A stretch of DNA of 64,000 nucleotides from Chlorogloeopsis fritschii PCC 6912 (GTDB lineage: Bacteria > Cyanobacteriota > Cyanobacteriia > Cyanobacteriales > Nostocaceae). Shown here piece after piece: positions 1-9,100 of the stretch (positions are counted from its first letter, which is position 1; each line of letters starts with the position of its first letter). Under the pieces are notes generated by a model that was given only the letters and a program-made list of their open reading frames with translations, did no database searches and was not told the DNA's origin. The stretch is taken from positions 1 through 64,000 of the forward strand of contig NZ_AJLN01000152.1 of assembly GCF_000317285.1 (NCBI RefSeq). Direction: 5' to 3'. The translations under genes and the position numbers were made by a program.

Positions 1-963
1 AATTTTACTTGCCAATATTTTCCACAGAGTTACCAATTTAGGGCGTATCCACCCTGCCGATCCTTGTTCTACCACTTCATAAATTTGGCGAAGGTATTGA
101 CCGTGAACAATCACTTCAGAGGTAGAGCCCAAATTCATAGCAATCACAGGTGTACCTGTTACCATCGACTCAATCATCACCAGTCCAAAGGGTTCACGCC
201 AGGTAATCGGGAATAGAGTCGCAACTGCTCCTCCCATCAGGAGGCTCTTTTCAGCATGGTTAGCTTCTCCCAGGTATTCAATCTGCGTTCCATCAATGTG
301 AGGTTTGATCTGTTGCACGAAATAATCCACATCAACTACATCGACTTTACCTGCTATCTTTAAGTGCGAGCCCGAACGTTTAGCAATTTCGATCGCTAAA
401 TGCACCCCCTTCTCAGGTGAGATTCGACCCAGAAATGCAAGATAGGGAGACGACTCTGCCTGCGGGTAAAACTTGTAAGTCATTGGATCAATGCCGTTGT
501 AGACAGTGGCAACGTAATTGAGTCCCACTCTTGGTTCTCGCTGCGCGTTGGAAATGCTGACAAACGGCTGAAAGCGAGCATACTTGAACACCTTTTCATT
601 ATCTGGTGTCAAGATGCCATGCAGCGTATGAATGGTCGGTGCCTTCACCAATCTGGCGTAGGGTAGTGCAGGGTAGCCAACGTGAGAGTGAATGACATCA
701 AACTTGTGCGCCTGTTCGTACACTCGCATTAGCTGCAGTGTTTCGTAAACGCTTGGTTCCTTAACGGTAGGGTCTAAGCTCAATGCCTGTGAGTGAACAG
801 ATTCTATCTTGGCAAAACTACTCGAATCACCCGATGCAAATAGAGTCACTTCATGACCACGACGAATGAGTTCTTCAGCCAAGAGACTAACCACCAACTC
901 AATTCCTCCATAAGCAGGAGGCGGTACTTGTTCCCACAATGGAGCAACTTGAGCGATTCGCAT
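1..963 (-). CDS. Family 4 glycosyltransferase, 3' end outside the window
   Basis: The reading frame starts at the ATG at 963 and stays open for 321 codons to the window edge. The N-terminus (MRIAQVAPLWEQVPPPAYGG) is the GT-B nucleotide-sugar transferase start, with a glycine-rich YGGIE loop. The acceptor half has HSHVG and HTLHG, and the donor half has FLGRISPEKG and the EPFGLVMIE nucleotide-sugar signature. The likely role is transfer of a sugar in envelope or exopolysaccharide synthesis; the substrate cannot be read. After SEVIVHG (about residue 286) the usual TGFLV-like continuation is absent. The remaining 34 or so residues do not look like the family, so the gene may be truncated or fused. 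Family confident, integrity uncertain. Confidence 0.8.
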   Translation of the reverse strand, partial: MRIAQVAPLWEQVPPPAYGGIELVVSLLAEELIRRGHEVTLFASGDSSSFAKIESVHSQALSLDPTVKEPSVYETLQLMRVYEQAHKFDVIHSHVGYPALPYARLVKAPTIHTLHGILTPDNEKVFKYARFQPFVSISNAQREPRVGLNYVATVYNGIDPMTYKFYPQAESSPYLAFLGRISPEKGVHLAIEIAKRSGSHLKIAGKVDVVDVDYFVQQIKPHIDGTQIEYLGEANHAEKSLLMGGAVATLFPITWREPFGLVMIESMVTGTPVIAMNLGSTSEVIVHGQYLRQIYEVVEQGSAGWIRPKLVTLWKILASKI

Positions 964-1130
964 AATGCTCTCCTCAAGATGTATACAACTAGACCTAGTA
1001 GTCTGGCAACCAACTTTGCATGGTGGCAAGCACCTGGGGCTGGGGAAGCTCTTGAGGCAGAGGGAGAAAAGACATTCTGTACTCCCCCTACTTGTTCCAT
1101 ACCTGTCCTCCTGATTAACGCTCCGAGTCC

Positions 1131-1694
1131 TCACACCATCTGCCGTACCTGCCCTGCATGGCTGAACAGCTCGATCATTTCCCGATTGAAGGCTGGGATG
1201 TCGTCTGGCTTGCGGCTCGACACGAGGTTGTTATCAACTACAACTTCCTGATCTACCCACTGGGCACCTGCGTTCTGGAGATCGGTCTTGAGCGACGGCC
1301 ACGAGGTGAGCCTTCGTGCGCGCACCACATCTGCCTCGATCAGAGTCCAAGGCCCGTGGCAGATCACCGCTACCGGCTTGTCAGTATCGAAGAAGGACTT
1401 TATAAACTCGATCGCCTTAGCTTGAGTCCGAAGTTGATCTGGATTGGCAACACCACCGGGAAGCAGGAGGGCATCATAGTCGGCTGGATTTACTTGATCG
1501 AGGGGGACATCTACCGGGAAAAAATCCCCTTTGTCATAATAGTTCCAGCCCTGAACGCGATCGCTCTTAGGTGAAATAATGTGGGTTTGAGCACCTGCTG
1601 ACTCAAGGGCTTGCTTGGGTTGAGCCATTTCAACTTGTTCAAAGCCATCTGTAACCAGAATGGCAACTTTCTTATTTGTGAGCTCTTCTGTCAT
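1131..1694 (-). CDS. DJ-1/PfpI family protein (type 1 glutamine amidotransferase-like)
   Basis: This 187-residue protein has the single-domain DJ-1/PfpI fold. It opens with KKVAILVTDGFEQVE, in which Glu19 matches the conserved acidic residue beside the active site. The nucleophile elbow is AVICHGPW, with Cys112 followed by His113. Members act as glyoxalase III-like deglycases, proteases or general stress proteins; the class here is not decidable. It lies between the glycosyltransferase and two zinc alcohol dehydrogenases on the same strand, which suggests shared use in aldehyde or carbonyl stress. The start is the ATG with GGAGG just upstream. Confidence 0.85.
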   Translation of the reverse strand: MTEELTNKKVAILVTDGFEQVEMAQPKQALESAGAQTHIISPKSDRVQGWNYYDKGDFFPVDVPLDQVNPADYDALLLPGGVANPDQLRTQAKAIEFIKSFFDTDKPVAVICHGPWTLIEADVVRARRLTSWPSLKTDLQNAGAQWVDQEVVVDNNLVSSRKPDDIPAFNREMIELFSHAGQVRQMV

Positions 1695-1748
1695 CTCTAC
1701 CTCCTAAAGTGTTGGCTAGACTTGGTTTTTTCGTGTTCTTGTGGGGTT

Positions 1749-2927
1749 TTAGGCAGCCTGACCTGGCTTGAGCACGATCTTGATACAGTTGTCCTTCTTG
1801 TGCTTAAAAATTTCGTAGCCGTGGGGTGCTTGTTCTAGCGGTAAACGGTGAGTGATTACAAAAGATGGGTCGATATCGCCATTTTGGACGCGCTCAAGTA
1901 ACGGGCGCAAGTACCTATGAACGTGCGTTTGTCCAGTTTTAAATGTTAAGGCTTTGTTCATGGCAGCACCCATCGGTATCTTGTCTACAAAGCCGCCATA
2001 AACACCAGGAATTGAAACAGTGCCACCTTTGCGACAGGCAACAATCACTTGCCTTAGGGCAGTGGGTCGGTCGGTTTCCATACGCACGGCTTGCTTTACC
2101 TGATCGTAAAACGCATCAGGTCCCGTACCGTGGGCTTCCATTCCCACAGCATCCATGCAAGCATCGGGGCCGCGACCACCGGTCATTTCTTTCAATGCTT
2201 CACCCACCTCGACTTCCTCATAGTTAAGGACTTCTGCCTTGCCGTCTTTCGCCATCTGTAGGCGTTCGGGAACTCGATCGATCGCAATGACGCGCTCGGC
2301 ACCTAGCATATATGCACTTCTAATGGCAAACTGTCCGACTGGACCGCAGCCCCAGATCGCTACAGTATCTCCTGGCTGGATATCGCAGTTTTCCGCTGCC
2401 ATATAGCCAGTGGGGAAGATATCCGTCAGAAACAGGACTTGTTCGTCTGTTAGTCCATCAGGAATCTTGAATAAACCGACATCGGCAAAGGGAACGCGGG
2501 CATATTCAGCTTGACCTCCAGCATAGCCACCCATCATATGGGAGTAGCCGAAAAGACCAGATGGAGAATGACCCATGAGTTTTTCCGGTATCCAGGCGTT
2601 GGGGTTGGAGTTATCGCACAGCGACCACAAATCTTTTTGACAAAAGAAACACTGACCGCAGGAAATGGTAAAGGGGACGACAACGCGATCGCCTATCTTC
2701 ACATTCTTGACAGCACTGCCTAGCTCAACGACTTCCCCCATGAATTCATGACCCAGGATATCGCCCTTTTGCATCGTGGGGATGTAACCGTCATAAAGAT
2801 GTAAATCAGAACCGCAAATCGCCGTTGACGTGATTTTAACAACCGCATCACGCGGGTTAATGATTTTTGGCTCGGGTACTGTTTCAACCCGCACTTCGTT
2901 AGCGCCGTGCCAGCAAACTGCTCTCAT
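1749..2927 (-). CDS. Zinc-dependent alcohol dehydrogenase (formaldehyde dehydrogenase-like), copy 1
   Basis: This is a medium-chain zinc dehydrogenase of 392 residues. From the chosen start, the catalytic zinc ligands are Cys38 (ICGSD) and His60-Glu61 (GHE). The structural zinc cysteines are at about 90, 93, 96 and 104. A Rossmann NAD site (WGCGPVG) follows. I chose the ATG at 2927 ([10 protein letters not shown]) because GGAGAAC stands directly before it and the paralogue starts there. The frame is open 35 codons further upstream, but that stretch runs through repeat-like DNA. The insert-containing form resembles glutathione-independent formaldehyde dehydrogenase. It is probably cotranscribed with the second copy upstream. 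Confidence 0.88.
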   Translation of the reverse strand: MRAVCWHGANEVRVETVPEPKIINPRDAVVKITSTAICGSDLHLYDGYIPTMQKGDILGHEFMGEVVELGSAVKNVKIGDRVVVPFTISCGQCFFCQKDLWSLCDNSNPNAWIPEKLMGHSPSGLFGYSHMMGGYAGGQAEYARVPFADVGLFKIPDGLTDEQVLFLTDIFPTGYMAAENCDIQPGDTVAIWGCGPVGQFAIRSAYMLGAERVIAIDRVPERLQMAKDGKAEVLNYEEVEVGEALKEMTGGRGPDACMDAVGMEAHGTGPDAFYDQVKQAVRMETDRPTALRQVIVACRKGGTVSIPGVYGGFVDKIPMGAAMNKALTFKTGQTHVHRYLRPLLERVQNGDIDPSFVITHRLPLEQAPHGYEIFKHKKDNCIKIVLKPGQAA

Positions 2928-3050
2928 TGAGTTGTTCTCCTTTTTTATTTCGCGCATTAGCCAGAGGCGAAGCGTTAGACGCAAAGGGTAAGAGATGACA
3001 AGCTTCCTTAGCGTCTTTGCACCTTGCCGCACCCCAAAATTTGCTTGAAA

Positions 3051-4220
3051 TCAGGGTTTGAGTAAGACTTTGACGCAGTTGTCTTGTTTGTGTTTGAAAA
3101 GCTCAAAGCCGTGTGGTGCGTCTTCTAGACTGAGGCGATGTGAGAATACAGCAGATGGATCGACTTCGCCTTCGATGACGTGACCCAGCAACCGAGGCAT
3201 ATACTTTTGACCGTGCATTTGTCCCGTTTTGAGCGTCAAGGCTTTGTTCATAAAAGCGCCCATCGGCATCTTGTCCACGAAGCCAGCATAAACGCCCATG
3301 ACCGACAGAGTGCCACCCTTGCGACAAGCCAGAATCATTTGCCGCAACACATGAGGGCGATCGGTTTCCAGCCGTACTGCCTGCTTCGCTTCATCGTAGA
3401 ATCCTTCCAGCCCGATCCCATGGGCTTCCATGCCACAGGCATCAATGCAAGCATCGGGACCGCGCCCGCCTGTCATTTCTTTCAGGGCTTCGCCCGCATC
3501 GACTTCCTCATAATTGATCGTTTCCGCTTTCGCGAAGTCCTTAGCCAGTTGCAAGCGGTAGGGAAAGCGATCGATGCCAATCACGCGCTCGGCACCGAGT
3601 AGATAGGCACTGACCATAGCGAACTGTCCGACTGGGCCACAACCCCAGACTGCTACGATGTCTCCAGGCTGAATATTACATAAATCTGCTCCCATGTAGC
3701 CGGTGGGAAAGGCATCGGTGATCGGCAGCAGTTTTTCATCGGGAATGTCTTGGGGAAGTTTGAGCGCACCGAAATCAGCGAACGGCACGCGAACATATTC
3801 TGCATCGCCACCGGCATAGCCACCGAATAAATGGGAATAGCCATAAATTCCCGACGTACCAAAGCCAAACACCTTCTCCTGCATCCAAGCGTTGGGGTTG
3901 GAATTATCGCATAGTGACCATAAATCCCGTTGGCAGAAGAAACACGAGCCGCAGCCGACCATGGAAGAGACAGCCACGCGATCGCCCTTTTGCAATTGCT
4001 TGACTTCGCTACCAATTTCAACAACTTCCCCCATAAACTCGTGACCAAGAATGTCACCCGGTTGCATCGTCGGAATATAGCCATCGTAGAGGTGCAAGTC
4101 AGAACCACAAATGGTTGTTGATGTCACTTTAAGGATGGCATCGCGCGGGTTGAGAATTTTTGGATCGGGAACTGTTTCGGCCCGCACATCGTTAGCACCA
4201 TGCCAGCAAGCTGCTTTCAT
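3051..4220 (-). CDS. Zinc-dependent alcohol dehydrogenase, copy 2
   Basis: This 389-residue paralogue of the next gene downstream shares its whole layout: Cys38, His60-Glu61, a four-cysteine structural zinc lobe, a GCGPVG nucleotide site and the PMGA..NKALT.KTGQ segment. The two are clearly tandem duplicates that have diverged. The ATG at 4220 sits about 8 bases after AAGGA. An ATG two codons earlier has only 3 bases of spacing, so I prefer the later one. The upstream region is made of short TTAGTC/TCATT repeats. The likely role is NAD-dependent oxidation of an alcohol or aldehyde in the cytoplasm; the substrate is unknown. Confidence 0.88.
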   Translation of the reverse strand: MKAACWHGANDVRAETVPDPKILNPRDAILKVTSTTICGSDLHLYDGYIPTMQPGDILGHEFMGEVVEIGSEVKQLQKGDRVAVSSMVGCGSCFFCQRDLWSLCDNSNPNAWMQEKVFGFGTSGIYGYSHLFGGYAGGDAEYVRVPFADFGALKLPQDIPDEKLLPITDAFPTGYMGADLCNIQPGDIVAVWGCGPVGQFAMVSAYLLGAERVIGIDRFPYRLQLAKDFAKAETINYEEVDAGEALKEMTGGRGPDACIDACGMEAHGIGLEGFYDEAKQAVRLETDRPHVLRQMILACRKGGTLSVMGVYAGFVDKMPMGAFMNKALTLKTGQMHGQKYMPRLLGHVIEGEVDPSAVFSHRLSLEDAPHGFELFKHKQDNCVKVLLKP

Positions 4221-4226
4221 AGTCAT

Positions 4227-4310
4227 TAGTCCTTAGATCATTAGTTATTAGTCGTTAGTCTTCTCATTAGTCCTTAGTCATTTGTCGTTAGCTAATAAAC
4301 AAAGGACAAG
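4227..4310. repeat. Short tandem heptamer-like repeats (STRR type)
   Basis: About 80 bases consist of irregular repeats of TCATTAGTCCTTAG, TTATTAGTCG and TCATTTGTCG. A related cluster lies near 62760. This repeat class is common in filamentous cyanobacteria and here separates the SRPBCC gene from the second dehydrogenase. Confidence 0.7.
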
Positions 4311-4313
4311 TGA

Positions 4314-4817
4314 CTATTTCCCTCTTGGTTGTCCCTCTGTGGTGGCAATCTCGCCTGCTTCCATCAGCATTTTGAAGCGGCGTAAATCATCTCCGATTTG
4401 CTGTTCTGGTTCTTCGCCGAAGAGTTTGGCAATGGTAGCTCCAATTGCTCCACCAGGCGGGTTATATTTCGTGACAACTTTTACCTCAGTACCGCGATCG
4501 CCGGGTGCTGGCTGGAAGCGGACAGAACCAGAGTTATCAACATCTGCACCTTCAACCGAAGCCCAAGTAATCAATTCGTTTTCCCGATCTTCAATGATGT
4601 CTGCATCCCATTCAACACTTCCACCTAACACCCCACTGGTCGTCCAGTGCGTTCGCGTAGCGTGTCCGGAGGACTCTCGCTTATTATTGTGTACTTTTAC
4701 GTCTTTGAGATGCTTCATGAAGCGCGGCAAGTTCCCAAAGTTATGCCAAAAGCGGTAGAGTTCCTCTGCTGGTTTGTTAATCGTTACCGTCTTTTCAACT
4801 TTAATTGGTTGGCTCAT
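4314..4817 (-). CDS. SRPBCC (START-like, cyclase/dehydrase) family protein
   Basis: This is a small helix-grip domain protein of 167 residues. It shows the typical EKTVTINKPAEELYRFWHNFGNLPRFMKHL start and a conserved centre (SVEWDADIIEDRENELITWAS) and end (GTEVKVV). The ATG at 4817 (MSQPIKV) follows GGGAG by about 9 bases and matches the family start; an upstream ATG at 4886 would add 23 unlike residues. Members bind hydrophobic ligands, and this subgroup is usually found with dehydrogenases, as here. Residues RESSGHATR are encoded by a dispersed palindromic repeat and are not expected in the family. Confidence 0.85.
   Translation of the reverse strand: MSQPIKVEKTVTINKPAEELYRFWHNFGNLPRFMKHLKDVKVHNNKRESSGHATRTHWTTSGVLGGSVEWDADIIEDRENELITWASVEGADVDNSGSVRFQPAPGDRGTEVKVVTKYNPPGGAIGATIAKLFGEEPEQQIGDDLRRFKMLMEAGEIATTEGQPRGK
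4647..4680. repeat. Dispersed palindromic repeat inserted in a coding region
   Basis: The segment with GTTCGCGTAGCGTGTCCGGA is a familiar intergenic cyanobacterial repeat. Here it lies inside the SRPBCC gene and is read in frame as roughly ESSGHATR. Confidence 0.7.
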
Positions 4818-5843
4818 GTCTATTGTCTCCCGTGCTTGCTGTATGGTGCTTTGTTGATCGCAGTTTGGACAAATTTGTTTGTCCAAACTCTAATACTGGG
4901 AGCGGAGAACAGTGTAGGATAAAAGCTTATTAGCGAGAGGTATGTAGAAGTCTCTTGAAAAAATTTACCCTTCGTATCAGCCTTCTAGACTACTAAAAAA
5001 ATTAACTACTACAAATGAATACCTGAACCTTAAAGCTTTCAACTAAACCTAACCTCTAACTAAAGAATGAGATTGGTGTTAAGTTAGTTGGTTCTCGCTT
5101 ATACCTTGGCGTAAGGCTAAGGAAGCTGTCACCTATTGCAATCTAGACATTCAAACATAACCTAGAACGGCAAAATAAACTAGAGTAGGTTTGTAATGAT
5201 TGAAACAGACGTAAATACGTAAATCAAAATTTTCAATAATAACGAATTTACTAGGTTTGAATTTTTGCTCTAGCTAGCTTTGCCACTCTAGAACATAACT
5301 AGACAAGTATTTCACTCAAGGATTTTTAGATGCTTAACTTTGCCGAGAATGTCTTCTTTTAGGCAAAGTATACTGGGAGTAGGCTCCCCAGCATGAGGCT
5401 TTGACCTATGCTGATTCATCCCGCTTCACTTCCCTTTAATGGAATGCACATAGTCCATTTCCTGTCAATGCGTAAGTCCTAACCTTTTTACGTTAATTAC
5501 GATACACGCAAATTTTGTCTAGACGCGATATATCGCGTCTAGACACGGTCTGTATTTGTATCAGATTTTTTTGTGAAAAAGCAGATGAAACAGAGAACTC
5601 AAAGCGCCATCGCACAGGGTACTCTACTTCTGAACTTCGGTGGGCAGAAGGGCAAAAATGTGATTTGTAGTTCTCATTTTCTCCGTGTTCCCACGTCCCC
5701 TTATCCTCTTCCCCATTCCCTTTTAAGCTACTGTAAATCTACATAAAAATACGGTAAAGATACTGTAAAAAAGTGAACAGTATCAATAAATACATACTAT
5801 ATTGATAAGCCTATAATAAATTATACAGGGGCTTGATAGTCTT
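4818..5843. other. Gene-poor intergenic stretch
   Basis: I see no convincing gene in this 1-kb stretch. It is AT-rich, holds a perfect 30-bp palindrome (5516-5545), and has a lone TGCGTAAGTCCT motif at 5469-5480 that matches one end of the MITE at 22442-22532. It separates two minus-strand blocks and includes the upstream region of a small plus-strand gene. Confidence 0.6.
5516..5545. repeat. Perfect 30-bp palindrome
   Basis: TGTCTAGACGCGATA is followed immediately by its exact reverse complement. It contains no loop and no T-run, so it is more likely a mobile palindromic repeat or a protein-binding site than a terminator. Confidence 0.85.
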
Positions 5844-6056
5844 ATGGGAATAGCAGTAGCAGCAGCAGTATCACTCCTTGTTCTGATTTTAAGTCTAGAT
5901 TCGCCTGGTAATTCAAAGAAACCCGTACCCAGAAAACAAAACACAGAAGCTCCTACACCTGTGCCTGAACCTATGACAATTGCAGGTACTGCACTTGCTG
6001 GTGCGATCGGTTTGTCGATGAAGCTAAAGCAAAAATCTAAATCTAGCAGGGAATAG
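5844..6056 (+). CDS. Very small PEP-CTERM-like protein
   Basis: The predicted 70-residue product has a hydrophobic N-terminal segment (MGIAVAAAVSLLVLILSL) and a short Lys/Pro-rich linker. It then has VPEPMTIAGTALAGAIGLSM followed by KLKQKSKSS. This is the layout of a PEP-CTERM exosortase sorting tail (VPEP, hydrophobic helix, basic end), but almost no mature domain lies between the two helices. It could be a real mini-protein or the remnant of a larger PEP-CTERM gene. The ribosome site is weak. An exosortase is not in the window. Confidence 0.5.
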   Translation: MGIAVAAAVSLLVLILSLDSPGNSKKPVPRKQNTEAPTPVPEPMTIAGTALAGAIGLSMKLKQKSKSSRE

Positions 6057-6093
6057 GGAACAGGGTAACTGCTAAAAGTACTAGACAGACGGT

Positions 6094-6111
6094 GAGCCAC
6101 CATAGTGGCTC
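6094..6111. terminator. Hairpin between convergent genes
   Basis: GAGCCAC-CATA-GTGGCTC forms a 7-bp stem with a 4-base loop between the end of the mini PEP-CTERM gene and the end of mysE. No clean T-run follows on either strand, so terminator function is likely but not certain. Confidence 0.45.
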
Positions 6112-6131
6112 TTGGTTGAAAAAAACTGGTG

Positions 6132-9100
6132 TCAAAGGAAAACCGAATCACTTTCAAGGTTTTGAGAAGAACTATTCAGGCAACTTTTCAAGCGTTCTGC
6201 GAGAACTTTGACATGAGGTTCCAATATAAATGTGTAATGGTTTCCTGGAATTTTTACAACTTTAACATCCTTTACTGCCATTACCGATAGTAATTCCACC
6301 CACACTAAAGTTGGATCGGGAGCCATAATATGTTTCTCGCTCGCCCGAAAGACAGTAACTTTTCCTGGATACGGTTGTCGCACATAGGAATAGGTAGCTT
6401 TGAGAGTACCAACTAATACATCGAGAATCCGGCGATTTTTACTGCGTTCAACTCCTGGCGGGAATATCTTGGCTTTTCTTGCTTTTTCGATGATGTAATC
6501 CAGTCGTTCCTCAACACTCAAATGCTGTATTTCTTGGGGTGTGACAAGATTATCTTGACCGAACATTCCACCAAATACTCTAGAAAGTACTCCAACCAAG
6601 TACTTATTATCAATCTTCTTATTTGGATCGAGAATAATGGGTACATAAGAATCTAGTATTGCTAACAAAGATACTTCTTGTCCTTGTTTGTGCAACTGCT
6701 GGGCGATTTCGTATGCTACAATTCCCCCAAATGACCAACCACCAATTTGATAAGGGCCATAAGGTTGGAACTGACGGATGGCTTCTACATAAGTACTTGC
6801 CATATCCTCAACTCTTGTCAAAGGTTCTTCATCGTCATTGAAACCTTGAGCTTGCAATCCGTAAAAAGGTTGATCTGTACCTAAATAGCGTGCCAGGTTG
6901 AAATAACACAGAACGTGCCCACCAGCTGGATGCACACAGAAAAATGGTTGCTTGTTGCCTTTTGGCTGGATGGGAATAAGGGGTGAGTTATTTGTTTGCT
7001 CAGAACTCAAATGTAGAACTTTGGCTAATTCCTCAATTGTCGGATTAGTCAAAAGCACAGATAAGGGCAATTCTTTCCCAAACTGCTGCTCAATTGCAGC
7101 TATTAAATAAATTGCTGAGAGAGAAGTACCACCAATTTCAAAGAAGTTATCTTGAACACCTACTGATTGAATAGTTAAAATATCTAACCAAATTTTTGCC
7201 AGTTCCCTTTCAGTATCATTACGCGGCAGTACAGAACCTTGACTTTGGCTAAAGCTAAAAAGATTTGGTTTTGGCAAGGCACGACGATCTAGTTTGCCAC
7301 TAGGAGTCAAAGGCAGTGCTTCGAGAATGACGAAAGCCACTGGCACCATGTATTCTGGTAGTTTCTGTTTGAGGAATTCACGCAGGCTTTCAGGAGTAGG
7401 TTTTTCTTGTTCCGTCGTAATATAAGCTACAAGTTGCTTATCCCCTGGGCGATCGCACCGAACAATTACTACTGCTTCTCGCACTTGGCAATGCTGGGAT
7501 AAAGCGTTTTCAATTTCCCCCAGTTCTATTCGTAAACCACGAATTTTTACTTGATAGTCAGTTCTGCCAATATATTCTATGTTGCCGTCGCTTAAGTAAC
7601 GAGCTAAGTCTCCTGTTTTATATAAACGACTTTCTTGTGCCTTTCCAAATGGATTGGCAATAAATTTTTCCTGAGTTAAATCTGGGCGATTGAGGTAGCC
7701 TCTTGCAACTTGAACTCCCCCAATGTGCAATTCGCCGACAACGCCAATAGGTACTGGTTGGAGATGAGAGTCAAGAATGTAAATCTGCGTATTGGCAACG
7801 GGACGACCAATAGGTATAGTTTTTAGATGGCTCTGTTTTTGACACTGCCAAGCAGTGACATCGATCGCTGCCTCTGTGGGGCCATAAAGATTGTGTAATT
7901 CACATTGCAAACACTGGAAAAATCTTGCTTGCAAATCTAATGGTAAGGCTTCACCGCTACATATAACTCGTTTGAGGCTACTGCATTGTTTCACATCACG
8001 GCTATCTAGAAACACCTGCAACATCGAAGGAACAAAATGGACAGTGGTTATTTGCTCTTGAATAATCAGCTTTACTAAGTAAGTACTATCTCGATGCCCT
8101 CTTGGTTTCGCAATTACCAAACGTGCGCCATTCAATAAAGTCCAAAAGAACTCCCAAACGGAGACATCAAAACTAAATGGAGTTTTTTGCAATACTCTAT
8201 CTGTAGAAGTTAGTTGATATGCTTGTTGCATCCACAGCAAACGATTGCAAACTCCCTGATGGGTATTCATTGCACCCTTGGGTTTGCCAGTAGAGCCAGA
8301 AGTGTAAATTACATACGCTAAGTTATCGGGTTTGACGCCACTGGTTAAGTTAGTATTTTGTTCTTGGGAAATTTCCTCCCAGTCTCGATCTAAACAGATA
8401 ATTTCTGCCTGATGATTGGGTAGCCTAGCCAGTAATTTCTGTTGAGTTAACAACACACTTACCTGAGAATCAGCCAGCATATAAGCTAAACGCTCTGGCG
8501 GATACTCTGGATCTATTGGTACATAGGCTCCGCCTGCTTTGAGAATGCCTAAAAGCCCCACTACCATCTCTAGAGAGCGTTCCACACAAATACCTACCAG
8601 TACCTCTGGTTTAACTCCCAGATTTTGCAAGTAATGTGCCAGTTGATTTGCTCTAGAATTAAGTTCGCGGTATGTGAGTTTCTCTTCTTCAAAGGAGAGT
8701 GCGATTGCCTCTGGAGTTTTCTCTGCTTGAGCCTCAAATAATTCATGCAGACATCGCGACAAATCATAATCTTTGCTTGTGGAATTCCACTCTACGAGTA
8801 ATTGATGTTTTTCGCGATCGCTTAATAATGGCAGTCGAGCAACTAACTGTTGAGGATTAGCTATGATTGCTACTAGTAAATTTTGTAAGTGTTCGGCAGC
8901 GCGAGCGATAGTATCTGCATCTAGCAAGTCACTATTGTAGTACAGAAAACCAATGAGCGATTCTTGAGATTCCAGTATTTCTAAACTTAAATCGAATTCA
9001 GTTCTTTGCCGGGGAATTTCAAAATACTCTAACTCTCCAAAGTTTTCATCAAATAACTTAGAGATAATTTTCAATTCATGTAGATGATGATAAGCAAATC

